DNA of 64,000 nucleotides from Flavobacterium sediminilitoris (GTDB taxonomy: Bacteria > Bacteroidota > Bacteroidia > Flavobacteriales > Flavobacteriaceae): NCBI RefSeq assembly GCF_023008245.1, contig NZ_CP090145.1, positions 2,232,001-2,296,000 of the forward strand, given 5' to 3'. Each line of letters begins with the position of its first letter. The first letter of the stretch is position 1. Made by a program: the position numbers and the translations under genes. Positions 14,390-22,364 of this stretch are shown here, in pieces. The notes beneath the pieces are model-generated. The model was not told the origin of the DNA. It made no database searches and was given only the letters and a program-made list of their open reading frames with translations.

Positions 14390-15730
14390 ATGAATTCAAA
14401 TTTAGTAAGCTTATTAAATTCTCCTTGGATGATTACCGATTTAGGTGCTTCTTCATTGATGCCTAATTTATTATCTATTGTAAAAGGAACGAAAATTGAA
14501 GCTATTGAAAATAAAATTCCAGTTGTATTCAATTCAATTGATGATGATTCCTATTATGAAGACCTTCCAGAATCATCTTCAAATTCTCAATACATTTCTG
14601 TTTTATCGATAAAGCAACCTCTTTTTAAATACGATCAAATGTGTGGACCAATAGGAACCAGAACAATGATGCGTGTTTTAAAGGAATGGGAATCTAATGA
14701 TTCTATTATTGGAGTTGTTTTTGATATTGATTGTCCTGGTGGACAGGTTTCTGGATTAGCTGAATTTTGTGAATTTATCTTCAACTATTCAAAACCTACC
14801 GTTTCTTTTACTGATGGTACACAGGCTTCTGCAAGTGAGTATGTTGCTTCTGCTTGCAATTATAAAATAGCTCATAAATATGCAGAATATTTGGGAAGTA
14901 TTGGAACAATGCTCAAATATGTTGATTTAGATGGAATTCTAAAAAATGAAGGTGCAGTTATTGAAGATATTTATGCAACTGGTTCGTCAAGAAAAAATGA
15001 AGAACATAGAAAAAAGCAAAATGAAAATTCAAATGAATTGATTATTCAAAACATTTTGAATCCAGCTAGAGAACAATTTGTTTCCGATATTAAAAAGTTT
15101 AGAAAATCGATAGATGAAACTTTATTTGAAGGTCAAATTGTAAGACCAGAAGAAGCTCTTTCAAAAGGATTAATAGATGAAATAGGTACTATGCAAACTG
15201 CATTTGATAAAGTAGTTGAACTTTCAAAAGCAAAAAAACCAAGTAATAATTTAAATTCAAATAGTAATATGAACCAAAAATCTCTTCCAAAAGTGGAAGC
15301 AGTTTTGGGTTTAGATGCTCCGTTAGCTCTTAGTGAGAATGGGAGCTATTTAAACACGGAACAGTTAGACACTATCGAAAATCGTTTGGATGCATTGGAA
15401 ACTGAAAATTCTACTTTGCAAACAACAGTAGCAAATGCTACAACTGAAAAAGATACTGCTGTAAAAGCAGTAACTGATCAATTAACAGAAGCAACAAATA
15501 ATGCAGCTGCATTTGAAACTTCTGTAGATGCTGTACTTACAAACTTAGGTATGGAAGTAAAAGGCACAATCACTGAAAAGCTAACTGCTTTAAATACTAA
15601 AACGCAAGTTTTAGGAAAAGGAGATGGAGCTAATCATACGAACGTTAAAGCAGATGGAAATGCAACACCAACATTAGATTATGTTGATGCAACTGCTTCT
15701 CATAATCAAATTGCTAACTCTATTAAATAA
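14390..15730 (+). CDS. S49 (SppA/ClpP-like) prohead protease with scaffold tail
   Basis: The 446-residue protein has an S49 peptidase domain (about 65-270): VVFDIDCPGGQVSG and TDGTQASASEYVASA with the probable nucleophile Ser near 147-149, then LGSIGTML and a Lys-rich stretch for the general base. The C-terminal 150 residues are Thr/Ala/Glu-rich and coiled-coil (DTIENRLDALETENSTLQT), as in fused protease-scaffold proteins. It should cleave scaffold and capsid N-termini during head maturation. It lies 6 bp before the capsid gene. Confidence 0.85.
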   Translation: MNSNLVSLLNSPWMITDLGASSLMPNLLSIVKGTKIEAIENKIPVVFNSIDDDSYYEDLPESSSNSQYISVLSIKQPLFKYDQMCGPIGTRTMMRVLKEWESNDSIIGVVFDIDCPGGQVSGLAEFCEFIFNYSKPTVSFTDGTQASASEYVASACNYKIAHKYAEYLGSIGTMLKYVDLDGILKNEGAVIEDIYATGSSRKNEEHRKKQNENSNELIIQNILNPAREQFVSDIKKFRKSIDETLFEGQIVRPEEALSKGLIDEIGTMQTAFDKVVELSKAKKPSNNLNSNSNMNQKSLPKVEAVLGLDAPLALSENGSYLNTEQLDTIENRLDALETENSTLQTTVANATTEKDTAVKAVTDQLTEATNNAAAFETSVDAVLTNLGMEVKGTITEKLTALNTKTQVLGKGDGANHTNVKADGNATPTLDYVDATASHNQIANSIK

Positions 15731-15736
15731 TAACCA

Positions 15737-16747
15737 ATGGCAACAATTAATGTACAAGATGTCGCTAAAGAAGTAGGCGAATATGTAAAGAATAATACTG
15801 AAGTTATTTCTGCAGGTGTTTATTCGGCAGAAGTTACCCTTAATAAATACTGTAAAACGCTAACAGCTATTAAAGGTAAGTTTCCTCAGTTTCATTCTAT
15901 CCTTACTAGAGTAGTTCAAGGATTTAAAGCAGAATGGCAGGAACTTGGTGATGCTCAATTCAAGCACAAAATGCTTCAAAATTATCATCACAAAGTTAAT
16001 TTTCCTGTTATCCCTGCAGAAATTTTAAATAGTTGGTTAGCAGAATTGTATACTACTGGTAAAACAGCTGCAGAACATCCTATTTCAAAATATATCATGA
16101 CTGAATTATTAGCTAAAGTTGCTGATGATTTAGAAGATTTATCTCAAACAGGAGTTAGAGATGATTTAAATGCTGATGGTCAATTTGGTGCTTCACTTGA
16201 TGGAATTGCACAACAAATTGAAAATGCAATTGCAAATGCGACACATCCAGCATTTAGAATTCCATTAAACGCAATCACTCCTTCAAATATTTTAGATGAA
16301 ATAAAATCATTTGAAAAGCAATTACCAAAGAAAACACGTAGAAAGTGTAAACACTTATTTATGAGTGATTCATTAGCTATGACATTTGCAGATCAGTATG
16401 AAAAAGAATACGGTACAAATGTAAACTATACTGCTGAGGGCAATATGAAAACACCATTGACTAAAATGGAAATTGTAGGTTTACCAAGTATCCCAGATGA
16501 TATTATTTGGACAACGGTAGATGGGAACATGGTTCGTTTAATCGATGTGCTGGATAAACCAGCTGTAACTGAAACACAAGTTTTAGATTACAAATTAAAA
16601 ATCTTTATGGAGTTCTTCCTTGGATATGATTTCTTAATCAATCAGTTGGTTTATGTAGCTGTTTTTGATGGTTCTGAAAAAGGATTGGAAAATGCAGCAC
16701 AAAATACATTATACTATGATTCTGAAACTTTAGCAGTAACTCCTTAA
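15737..16747 (+). CDS. Major capsid protein
   Basis: The 336-residue protein follows the protease-scaffold gene, the usual place for the major capsid protein. Predicted features fit HK97-fold capsids of Bacteroidota phages: a helical N-arm, an [22 protein letters not shown] spine-like helix split around residue 140, and a beta-rich C-terminal domain. I call it from context, size and composition; no short diagnostic motif exists for this fold. Confidence 0.8.
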   Translation: MATINVQDVAKEVGEYVKNNTEVISAGVYSAEVTLNKYCKTLTAIKGKFPQFHSILTRVVQGFKAEWQELGDAQFKHKMLQNYHHKVNFPVIPAEILNSWLAELYTTGKTAAEHPISKYIMTELLAKVADDLEDLSQTGVRDDLNADGQFGASLDGIAQQIENAIANATHPAFRIPLNAITPSNILDEIKSFEKQLPKKTRRKCKHLFMSDSLAMTFADQYEKEYGTNVNYTAEGNMKTPLTKMEIVGLPSIPDDIIWTTVDGNMVRLIDVLDKPAVTETQVLDYKLKIFMEFFLGYDFLINQLVYVAVFDGSEKGLENAAQNTLYYDSETLAVTP

Positions 16748-16758
16748 TTTTAGTAATT

Positions 16759-17295
16759 ATGGCAAAAAATAATAAAAATGCTCCTTCTACGGAAGGAGCT
16801 ACTCCAGAAGAATTAGAAGCTGCTAGATTAGCAGAAGCAGAAGTCAAAGCCAAAGCAGAGCAAGAGGCTAAGGAAAAAGCGGATGCAGAAGCTAAAGCCA
16901 AAGCAGAGCAAGAGGCTAAGGAAAAAGCGGATGCAGAAGCTAAAGCCAAAGCAGAGCAAGAGGCTAAGGAAAAAGCGGATGCAGAAGCTAAAGCCAAAGC
17001 AGAGCAAGAGGCTAAGGAAAAAGCGGATGCAGAAGCTAAAGCCAAAGCAGAGCAAGAGGCTAAGGAAAAAGCGGATGCAGAAGCTAAAGCCAAAGCGGAT
17101 GAAGAAGCAAAAGCTAAGGAAGAAGAAGAAATTACACCATTTGAAGTAAATGGAAGAAATTACACTTTTTCAAAACGTTGTCCCAATAAATTGCAGTTTG
17201 AAGGGAAAGTGTATTCAAAAAATGAATTGTTAACCAATGAAGAAATTCTTACCTCTTTAGTAATAGGTGAGTCTCCATTCATTCAAAAATTATAA
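16759..17295 (+). CDS. Repeat-rich Ala/Glu/Lys phage structural protein
   Basis: In this 178-residue protein, residues 27-122 are six 16-residue units ([16 protein letters not shown], four of them perfect) predicted to form one long charged helix. A C-terminal domain of about 50 residues follows ([20 protein letters not shown] onward). Its place between capsid and tail-tube genes suggests a head-associated or head-tail protein. The repeat number is likely to vary between relatives. Confidence 0.65.
   Translation: MAKNNKNAPSTEGATPEELEAARLAEAEVKAKAEQEAKEKADAEAKAKAEQEAKEKADAEAKAKAEQEAKEKADAEAKAKAEQEAKEKADAEAKAKAEQEAKEKADAEAKAKADEEAKAKEEEEITPFEVNGRNYTFSKRCPNKLQFEGKVYSKNELLTNEEILTSLVIGESPFIQKL
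16837..17124 (+). repeat. 48-bp tandem repeat within a coding gene
   Basis: Six 48-bp units (16 codons each) start at 16837, 16885, 16933, 16981, 17029 and 17077. Units 2-5 are identical or nearly so at DNA level; the first and last are diverged. It creates long false ORFs on the other strand. Confidence 0.9.
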
Positions 17296-17297
17296 AA

Positions 17298-17858
17298 ATG
17301 GCAGTTACATTAGAAGATATCGGAACTGAAGTTTGCGAACCTGTCGCAGGCTTATCGCAAGTTTATTACTCTTTACATGGCGATTATGTAAGCATTGAGG
17401 ATCCTGCTGACATTTGTGGAACTGTAACCGCTTCAACTTTTGCAGAATTAGTTGAAATTCCAGATACACCAGGACACGTTATGGCTGTAGGAAAACAAAT
17501 GTTTGAATTGAAATTTGTTACCGAAACAGGAACTATTAAATCTACAATGGTAGGAGAAAAAGCAAGAAGACTTTTTGAAAATGAATTAGTAGTTGAAGTA
17601 AGTGGTTCTGAAGCAAACTTACTTGGTTTCCTTCGTTGGATTAAAAACCAACAATTAGTTTTCCATGTAGTAGAATTTGGAACTGGAAATGTGAGACAAT
17701 TAGGTTCAAAACGTTTACCTGCATGGGTAGAAGGAATTGAACATTCAATTGAAGCGGTTATTGAAGGTAAAAATTCAGTTACCATTACATTAAAGGATAA
17801 GCAAAAATGGCCATCATCTATTTATAAAGGTGCTTTACAATTAACTCCTGTACCATAA
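17298..17858 (+). CDS. Probable major tail tube protein
   Basis: The 186-residue protein is almost all beta, with segments typical of tail-tube folds (VMAVGKQMFELKFVTETGTIKS, ELVVEVSGSEANLLGF, NSVTITLKDKQ). It starts 2 bp after the repeat protein and ends just before a terminator, closing the head/tail-tube unit. Assignment rests on size, predicted fold and position. Confidence 0.55.
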   Translation: MAVTLEDIGTEVCEPVAGLSQVYYSLHGDYVSIEDPADICGTVTASTFAELVEIPDTPGHVMAVGKQMFELKFVTETGTIKSTMVGEKARRLFENELVVEVSGSEANLLGFLRWIKNQQLVFHVVEFGTGNVRQLGSKRLPAWVEGIEHSIEAVIEGKNSVTITLKDKQKWPSSIYKGALQLTPVP

Positions 17859-17878
17859 TGTGTTTTTTTAGTTTGTTA

Positions 17879-17913
17879 AACTCCTGTTCATAGCAGGAGT
17901 TTTTTTATATTTG
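17879..17913 (+). terminator. Terminator followed directly by a promoter -7 box
   Basis: Stem AACTCCTG/CAGGAGTT (17879-17886 with 17894-17901) plus T5 ends the head unit. The -7 box TATATTTG (17906-17913) overlaps the T-run and should start the next gene's transcript a few bases later. Confidence 0.75.
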
Positions 17914-17935
17914 TTAAAACTTAAATTTTTAAAAC

Positions 17936-18457
17936 ATGAAAAAAATTATTTTATTAGTATTGATTTCGTTTTATTCTTTTGGACAGGAATTACCAAAATT
18001 AACCGAAAACGGATTTGAACCTATTGTTGTAGAAATAAAAGACAAAACTGCTGCTGAAATTTATGTAAAAGCTAAAGAGTGGATTCAAACCTATTACAAA
18101 AATCCTACTGAAGTATTGAAAGGAGATATCGAAAATAACATGATTAGAATAAATGGATTTGCTAATGAAGGATATCAAACAAAAGCACTTGGAATTGTTA
18201 ATTACTATGATTATAGCTATGTTATAGAAATAAATTTTAAAGATGGTAAATATCGTTTTAATTATATTATTGGTCAGTTTTATGCAGGTTCCAAAAAAGC
18301 ATCATATTCTTATAAATATTTTTTTAAAAGCGATGGAAGCATAAAAAAAACTCAAAAAGTTCCTTTTGATACACTTAATGAAACGGCTAGTAATACAAGT
18401 ATTTCATTTTACAATTATGTTTCTGGAAATATTGAAAATAAAAAAAGTGATTGGTAA
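17936..18457 (+). CDS. Secreted DUF4468-like moron protein
   Basis: The 173-residue protein has a signal peptide (MKKIILLVLISFYSFGQ) and a beta-rich domain resembling DUF4468 proteins of Bacteroidota (AAEIYVKAKEWIQTYYKNP, INGFANEGYQTKALGI). It does not look like a virion part. It has its own promoter and lies between terminator-bounded units, so it is probably a moron exported by the lysogen. Whether it alters the host surface is unknown. Confidence 0.7.
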   Translation: MKKIILLVLISFYSFGQELPKLTENGFEPIVVEIKDKTAAEIYVKAKEWIQTYYKNPTEVLKGDIENNMIRINGFANEGYQTKALGIVNYYDYSYVIEINFKDGKYRFNYIIGQFYAGSKKASYSYKYFFKSDGSIKKTQKVPFDTLNETASNTSISFYNYVSGNIENKKSDW

Positions 18458-18479
18458 TTAAAAAAACTTTTGTATGTTT
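18450..18479 (+). promoter_or_regulatory. Promoter of pseudoknot RNA copy 1
   Basis: TTG (18450-18452), N19, TATGTTTG (18472-18479) fits the flavobacterial consensus exactly. Transcription should begin at about 18482-18486, at the 5' strand of the RNA's long stem. Confidence 0.75.
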
Positions 18480-18481
18480 GT

Positions 18482-18619
18482 CTCGACAAAACACATTAAA
18501 AGTTCTTATTCTCTGATTTTACAAAAACATTATTATTAATATGAAAGGAGTTCGGTAACAGTAATGCCCGACAGTTTCTACTTCAAATTCTTTTGATGTG
18601 TACTGGTCAGCTCCTTTCA
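18482..18619 (+). ncRNA. Structured leader RNA, H-type pseudoknot, copy 1
   Basis: Stem S1: 18491-18502 (ACACATTAAAAG) pairs with 18590-18601, and CTcGAC (18482-18487) pairs with GTCAG (18606-18610). Stem P1: TGAAAGGAG (18542-18550) pairs with CTCCTTTCA (18611-18619). Because P1 starts inside the S1 loop and ends outside it, the fold is a pseudoknot with S1 and P1 directly adjacent. A small hairpin TCGG/CCGA (18552-18571) lies between. It ends 18 nt before the next ATG. Copy 2 is at 30489. Confidence 0.65.
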
Positions 18620-18637
18620 CCTTATATTTTATATGTT

Positions 18638-18910
18638 ATGACAAAACACATCAAAAATCCAGAAATGTGGAACACCACCACGCTAGAAGTTATTGAAAAC
18701 GATGTTTTCTTTAAACAAGAGTATGAAGAAGTTACCAAAACCACAGATGATGCATTTATGAATTATTTACGAAGCGAATGCTGTGATGATATAGATGCTA
18801 GAAATAAAGCATTAGATACTTGGTTATCCATTAGAAAAACACAGGCAATTATAAAATTAAAAGAATTGCCAGATAATATTTTAACATTAGAAATATATTT
18901 AGATTTCTAA
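18638..18910 (+). CDS. Small acidic phage protein behind RNA copy 1
   Basis: This 90-residue protein (MTKHIKNPEMWN...) starts at ATG 18638; an earlier in-frame start would lie inside the RNA structure. It shares the pattern VFF, E-V-x-K, C-x-D, RNK with the protein at 30035, suggesting paralogy. It forms a single-gene unit with its own promoter, structured leader and terminator. Function is unknown; the layout fits a moron. Confidence 0.65.
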   Translation: MTKHIKNPEMWNTTTLEVIENDVFFKQEYEEVTKTTDDAFMNYLRSECCDDIDARNKALDTWLSIRKTQAIIKLKELPDNILTLEIYLDF

Positions 18911-18916
18911 TTTTTG

Positions 18917-18937
18917 ACTGAAAAGGCGTTATTCATT
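18917..18937. repeat. 21-bp element, inverted match to 8510-8530
   Basis: The sequence around GAAAAGGCGTT equals the reverse complement of 8510-8530 at 20 of 21 positions. Both copies stand 4-7 bp before a terminator hairpin. Confidence 0.6.
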
Positions 18938-18943
18938 CCAAAG

Positions 18944-18976
18944 CCACGTTAGTAGTTCTATTAATGTGGTTTTTTT
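18944..18976 (+). terminator. Terminator of the 18638 unit
   Basis: An 8-pair stem (18944-18951 with 18962-18969; CCAC/GTGG core) is followed by T7. Confidence 0.75.
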
Positions 18977-18989
18977 GTGTCCTATTTTT
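18977..18989 (+). promoter_or_regulatory. Late motif (GTGTCCTATTTTT), copy 2
   Basis: GTGTCCTATTTTT begins directly after the terminator T-run and exactly 41 bp before the ATG at 19018. Confidence 0.6.
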
Positions 18990-19017
18990 ACGCTTTCCAT
19001 TTCTACAACTTTGTATT

Positions 19018-19779
19018 ATGGATGCAGTAACAAAATGGATAAATAATGGTTGTAATTATGATGAAGGCGTTTCTTTATATGAAACGTTTCCTTCACATAA
19101 TAAAACATTGCTTAAAAACTTCAAAAGAAAGCAATCGATACAATTATTAGAAAAATTAAAGTATGAACTTAAAAAGTTTGCTAAAGAAGTAATAGAACCA
19201 ACTGTAAAAGAAAAATTTACAGTTGTACAAAAAACTTCTGGACAAATTTTGTCCAAAAATTCAATTGTTCAACATATTGCACAATCATCTACTTCAGAAC
19301 AAACAAAACAAGCCTTATACTTTCACGAATTACCTGGTGAATTAAGACCTGTATTATTAGAGGCTAATAACTTATTTAAAGAAATGTGCTTTATAAAGGT
19401 TGAATTAAACGATTTGCCAGCACATGCTGAAAAGAAAGCTTTAGAATTACAAATTGCTATTTCCCAAAAGCAAAAACAAAATTCTAATTGCTGGAAAAAA
19501 ATTGACTATTGGCAAAAGCATAGAGTAGCACCAAAGGAAAAAGAATCTAAATTTAATGAATTGGCTCCAGCTGAACTATTAAGAAAAGAACAGTATTTAT
19601 TTGCTTCAATTTCTAAAATAAATAAAAGACTAATTGCCAATAGAGCAATTTTAAAAACAATTTCTTCTTTAAATGAAAGCAATCGATTACATCGTGCAAT
19701 CGCAAAACAGGAAAACAGCTTAATAATTAAAAATGATGAATTAACCCAAATTAAAGCACTAATTAATGGCAAAGGATAA
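19018..19779 (+). CDS. Phage protein upstream of the terminase genes
   Basis: The 253-residue, mostly helical protein starts MDAVTKWINNGCNYDEGVSLY; the ATG at 19018 is set by the late motif, not an upstream frame at 18964. Similar proteins (a short YDEGVxLYE-like N-terminus, then a long helical part) sit in front of terminase genes in Bacteroidota phages, as I recall. It overlaps the next gene by 14 bp. A packaging-related role is inferred. Confidence 0.6.
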   Translation: MDAVTKWINNGCNYDEGVSLYETFPSHNKTLLKNFKRKQSIQLLEKLKYELKKFAKEVIEPTVKEKFTVVQKTSGQILSKNSIVQHIAQSSTSEQTKQALYFHELPGELRPVLLEANNLFKEMCFIKVELNDLPAHAEKKALELQIAISQKQKQNSNCWKKIDYWQKHRVAPKEKESKFNELAPAELLRKEQYLFASISKINKRLIANRAILKTISSLNESNRLHRAIAKQENSLIIKNDELTQIKALINGKG

Positions 19780-20341
19780 AAGACAAATGTTAGTAAAAAT
19801 AGGCGATTCTACCTTTGATAAGATTTCGGCTTATTACAATGATCCAGAACATTATCCATTGAGTGAATCTGTAAATGAAATACGTGAAAGATGGGTTCTG
19901 GTTGTTAATTTATTATTAAAGAAGTTTCCAAAGTTCAAAATTGCAAATATGCTAGTTCGTGATCATGGATTAAGTCAAGCACAAGCTTATATAGATATTA
20001 GAAATTCCGAAAGCTTGTTTGGTTCTGTGTTTAAGACAGAAAAAGCAGCTGAAAAAGCAATGTGGAAAGAATGGGTAAAAGATGCTTTACTAAGAGCAAT
20101 AAGAAACAGAGATTCTAAAGCAGAAATGAAAGCACTTGATCTTTTGGCAAAATATGGTGATTTAGATGAAAAGGATTTGGAATTTAATCCAGAAAAGTTG
20201 GAAAATGTAGAAATACAATTTGCTATTGCTAAAAAATACCTAGAATTATTAAAGCAAAGCGACAAAACAGGTGTAGCCGATTTTAATAGAACAGAAGCTT
20301 TAGATATTGACTTTGAAGATGTACAAGATGCAGAATCCTAA
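19766..20341 (+). CDS. terS: Probable terminase small subunit
   Basis: The 191-residue protein directly precedes and overlaps the large terminase. An N-terminal helix-turn-helix-like region (FPKFKIANMLVRDHGLSQAQAYIDIRNSE, about 50-80) fits DNA recognition at the packaging site. The C-terminal acidic tail could contact the large subunit. The call comes from position and size more than sequence. Confidence 0.7.
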   Translation: MAKDKRQMLVKIGDSTFDKISAYYNDPEHYPLSESVNEIRERWVLVVNLLLKKFPKFKIANMLVRDHGLSQAQAYIDIRNSESLFGSVFKTEKAAEKAMWKEWVKDALLRAIRNRDSKAEMKALDLLAKYGDLDEKDLEFNPEKLENVEIQFAIAKKYLELLKQSDKTGVADFNRTEALDIDFEDVQDAES

Positions 20342-21827
20342 AAATATAAAGAAAATAGATCTTACAGTTCCACAAGCTCATGCATTCATAAATATGAAGC
20401 AAAAGAACTATTGGGAATGGGGTAGGGGTTCTGGAAAATCAACTGGTTTAGCTTATGGAGCTAGAAAGCAAGTAGTTCAAATGCCTAGAGCATCTTTTTT
20501 TTTGGTTGGTGCAACATATTCACAAATATTATCTAGAACATTGCCTTCTACCATTGAAGGTCTTGAAATGTTTAATTTATACCAAGATGTTGACTATGTT
20601 GTGGGTAGATGTGGAAAAAAGCATGGTTTTGATATGCCTTTCCAACCACCTAACCAATGGAATAACATTATTCACTGGTCAAATGGAGCTATTCATCAGT
20701 TAGTATCTTTGGATAATCCAAATACGGGTCGTGGGCTTAATTCTTATGGAGGAATAGGAGATGAAGCAGCATTATTGGATCCTGAAAAATTATACAACAA
20801 TGTAAAAACTACGAATCGAGCGCAAAAAGAAATATTCAAAAATTGCTCTATGTTAGGAGCTGAAATATATGCTTCTTCTACACCGATAAATAAAAAGGGT
20901 AAATGGTTTACCGACATTGAAGAAGAAGCAAAGAAACGCCCAGATTTATACTATTTTAGTAAGTCGAATGCGTTTTGGAATCCACACATAAGAAAGAACT
21001 GGTTTGATGAAATGAAAGCAGAAGCACCAAGCGAACTGCTATACAATGCTGAAATACTAAACATAAGGCCAAAAGAAATAACTGATGGTTTCTATGCGAA
21101 TCTTAATCCAGATAAACATTATTATACGGACCATAACAACACCTACCTAGAAACAATAGGTATAAATTTAAATAAGCAAGGGAATTTCAATTCTAACCAG
21201 GACAATGATGTGTTGCACAATGAACCATTAATTGTATCATTAGATTTTGGAGTGTTCAATTCACTGGTAGTATCACAACTCAATTCCAATGAATATAGAG
21301 TGCTTAATTCAATGTGGGTTAAATCACCGAAGCTATTAGATGATCTATTCATTGAGCAGTTCATTCCTTATTACAGGCCACACCAGAATAAAACAATCTA
21401 TCTATATGGTGGGCACGATGGTAATAATCATTTACCTAATAGTCACTTGACTTTGTTTGAACAGGTACGCGATTTACTTACTAACCATGGGTGGACTGTA
21501 ATCATTATGTCTCGTGGGGCAGCTGCTACACACTTCGATAAGTATTTACTTCTTAATGCTATGTTGAAGGGACAGCGAAACCTTCCAAGAATAAGAATAA
21601 ACGAATCAAACAATTCAGATCTTATCATAGCACTTGAACGTGCAGAAGCAGTTGAATCATTGTCTGGTGTAGATAAGAACAAGAAGGATGAACGTAACAA
21701 AGAGTTTCCACAGCAACATGCCACACATCTTACAGATGCGTTTGACATTCCTATAGTAACTATGTACAACGATCTATTTAAAGGAAGCAATGCCTTTGCT
21801 TCAGAGTTTGGAATTCGAATATCATGA
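20328..21827 (+). CDS. terL: Terminase large subunit
   Basis: The 499-residue packaging motor has a Walker A WEWGRGSGKST (about 26-36), a Walker B-type acidic motif GGIGDEAALLD (about 140), and a C-terminal RNase H-like nuclease with SLDFGVFNS (first Asp), YGGHDG and HLTDAFDIP (last Asp). It translocates DNA into heads and cuts concatemers. Start options are ATG 20319 or 20328; I prefer 20328 (MQNPKNIKK). It overlaps the small subunit gene. Confidence 0.92.
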   Translation: MQNPKNIKKIDLTVPQAHAFINMKQKNYWEWGRGSGKSTGLAYGARKQVVQMPRASFFLVGATYSQILSRTLPSTIEGLEMFNLYQDVDYVVGRCGKKHGFDMPFQPPNQWNNIIHWSNGAIHQLVSLDNPNTGRGLNSYGGIGDEAALLDPEKLYNNVKTTNRAQKEIFKNCSMLGAEIYASSTPINKKGKWFTDIEEEAKKRPDLYYFSKSNAFWNPHIRKNWFDEMKAEAPSELLYNAEILNIRPKEITDGFYANLNPDKHYYTDHNNTYLETIGINLNKQGNFNSNQDNDVLHNEPLIVSLDFGVFNSLVVSQLNSNEYRVLNSMWVKSPKLLDDLFIEQFIPYYRPHQNKTIYLYGGHDGNNHLPNSHLTLFEQVRDLLTNHGWTVIIMSRGAAATHFDKYLLLNAMLKGQRNLPRIRINESNNSDLIIALERAEAVESLSGVDKNKKDERNKEFPQQHATHLTDAFDIPIVTMYNDLFKGSNAFASEFGIRIS

Positions 21828-21990
21828 AACACCTTTTTCATATATCCTGACATTTCCGAAAATGGAAAGTGAAAAAAATTTTAGGGAGAGGCGTGCAAAA
21901 GAGTTATAAAAAAGAAAATAAATCTAATTTTTAAAAGATAAATAATTAAAATTCAATTATTTAAGTGTTTAAAAATTAGAATATTATATA

Positions 21991-22032
21991 AAAATAGGAA
22001 GTTTAAAAATACATTTTAAACTGTCCTATTTT
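21991..22032 (+). terminator. 18-bp terminator hairpin behind terL
   Basis: AAAATAGGA and AGTTTAAAA (21991-22008) pair with TTTTAAACT and TCCTATTTT (22014-22032), with one bulged G and loop ATACA, followed by more T. Its 3' arm contains the late motif. The 164 bp before it (21828-21990) hold nothing else I can support. Confidence 0.75.
22021..22032 (+). promoter_or_regulatory. Late motif CTGTCCTATTTT, copy 3
   Basis: CTGTCCTATTTT begins exactly 41 bp before ATG 22062 and forms the descending arm of the preceding terminator. Confidence 0.6.
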
Positions 22033-22061
22033 TTTTTTGAGTTAAAATCGAATTTTACATC

Positions 22062-22364
22062 ATGGAACAACAGTTTTTAACCCTTAAAGAAGCTTTGCTA
22101 ATTTTTAAAAATAAAGATGCAAAAGGTATGTATTTACCTTTTGATATTGAGTACAGGACATTTAATGAGCAAACAAAAAAAGGTGGAAAGCTGAAAGCAT
22201 ACAAAGCAGTTAAATATTTGCCAGAAGCAATTGAAACAAACTCTTCAAAGTCTCCAATGCATTATGAAAATCGAACTAGAAATATAGAATTGTCAACTGG
22301 TGAAATAAGAAAAGTAAAAATAGATTTTATCATTTCGGTTAACAACATTAAAGTCATTTACTAA
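22062..22364 (+). CDS. Small phage protein before the portal gene
   Basis: This 100-residue basic protein (MEQQFLTLKEALLIFKNKDAKG...) is first in the portal unit; its stop overlaps the portal ATG. The residues YLPFDIEYRTFNEQTKKGGKL suggest a compact beta domain. I recognise no family. Placement suggests a role in head assembly. Confidence 0.65.
   Translation: MEQQFLTLKEALLIFKNKDAKGMYLPFDIEYRTFNEQTKKGGKLKAYKAVKYLPEAIETNSSKSPMHYENRTRNIELSTGEIRKVKIDFIISVNNIKVIY

Noticed and set aside
16638..17093. Long minus-strand frame full of Ala/Ser/Phe repeats
   Set aside because: It is the mirror of the 48-bp coding repeat; periodicity alone keeps it open, and it lies in the wrong strand of an operon.
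16837..17124. CRISPR-like repeat array
   Set aside because: The units are contiguous without spacers and encode an in-frame protein repeat.
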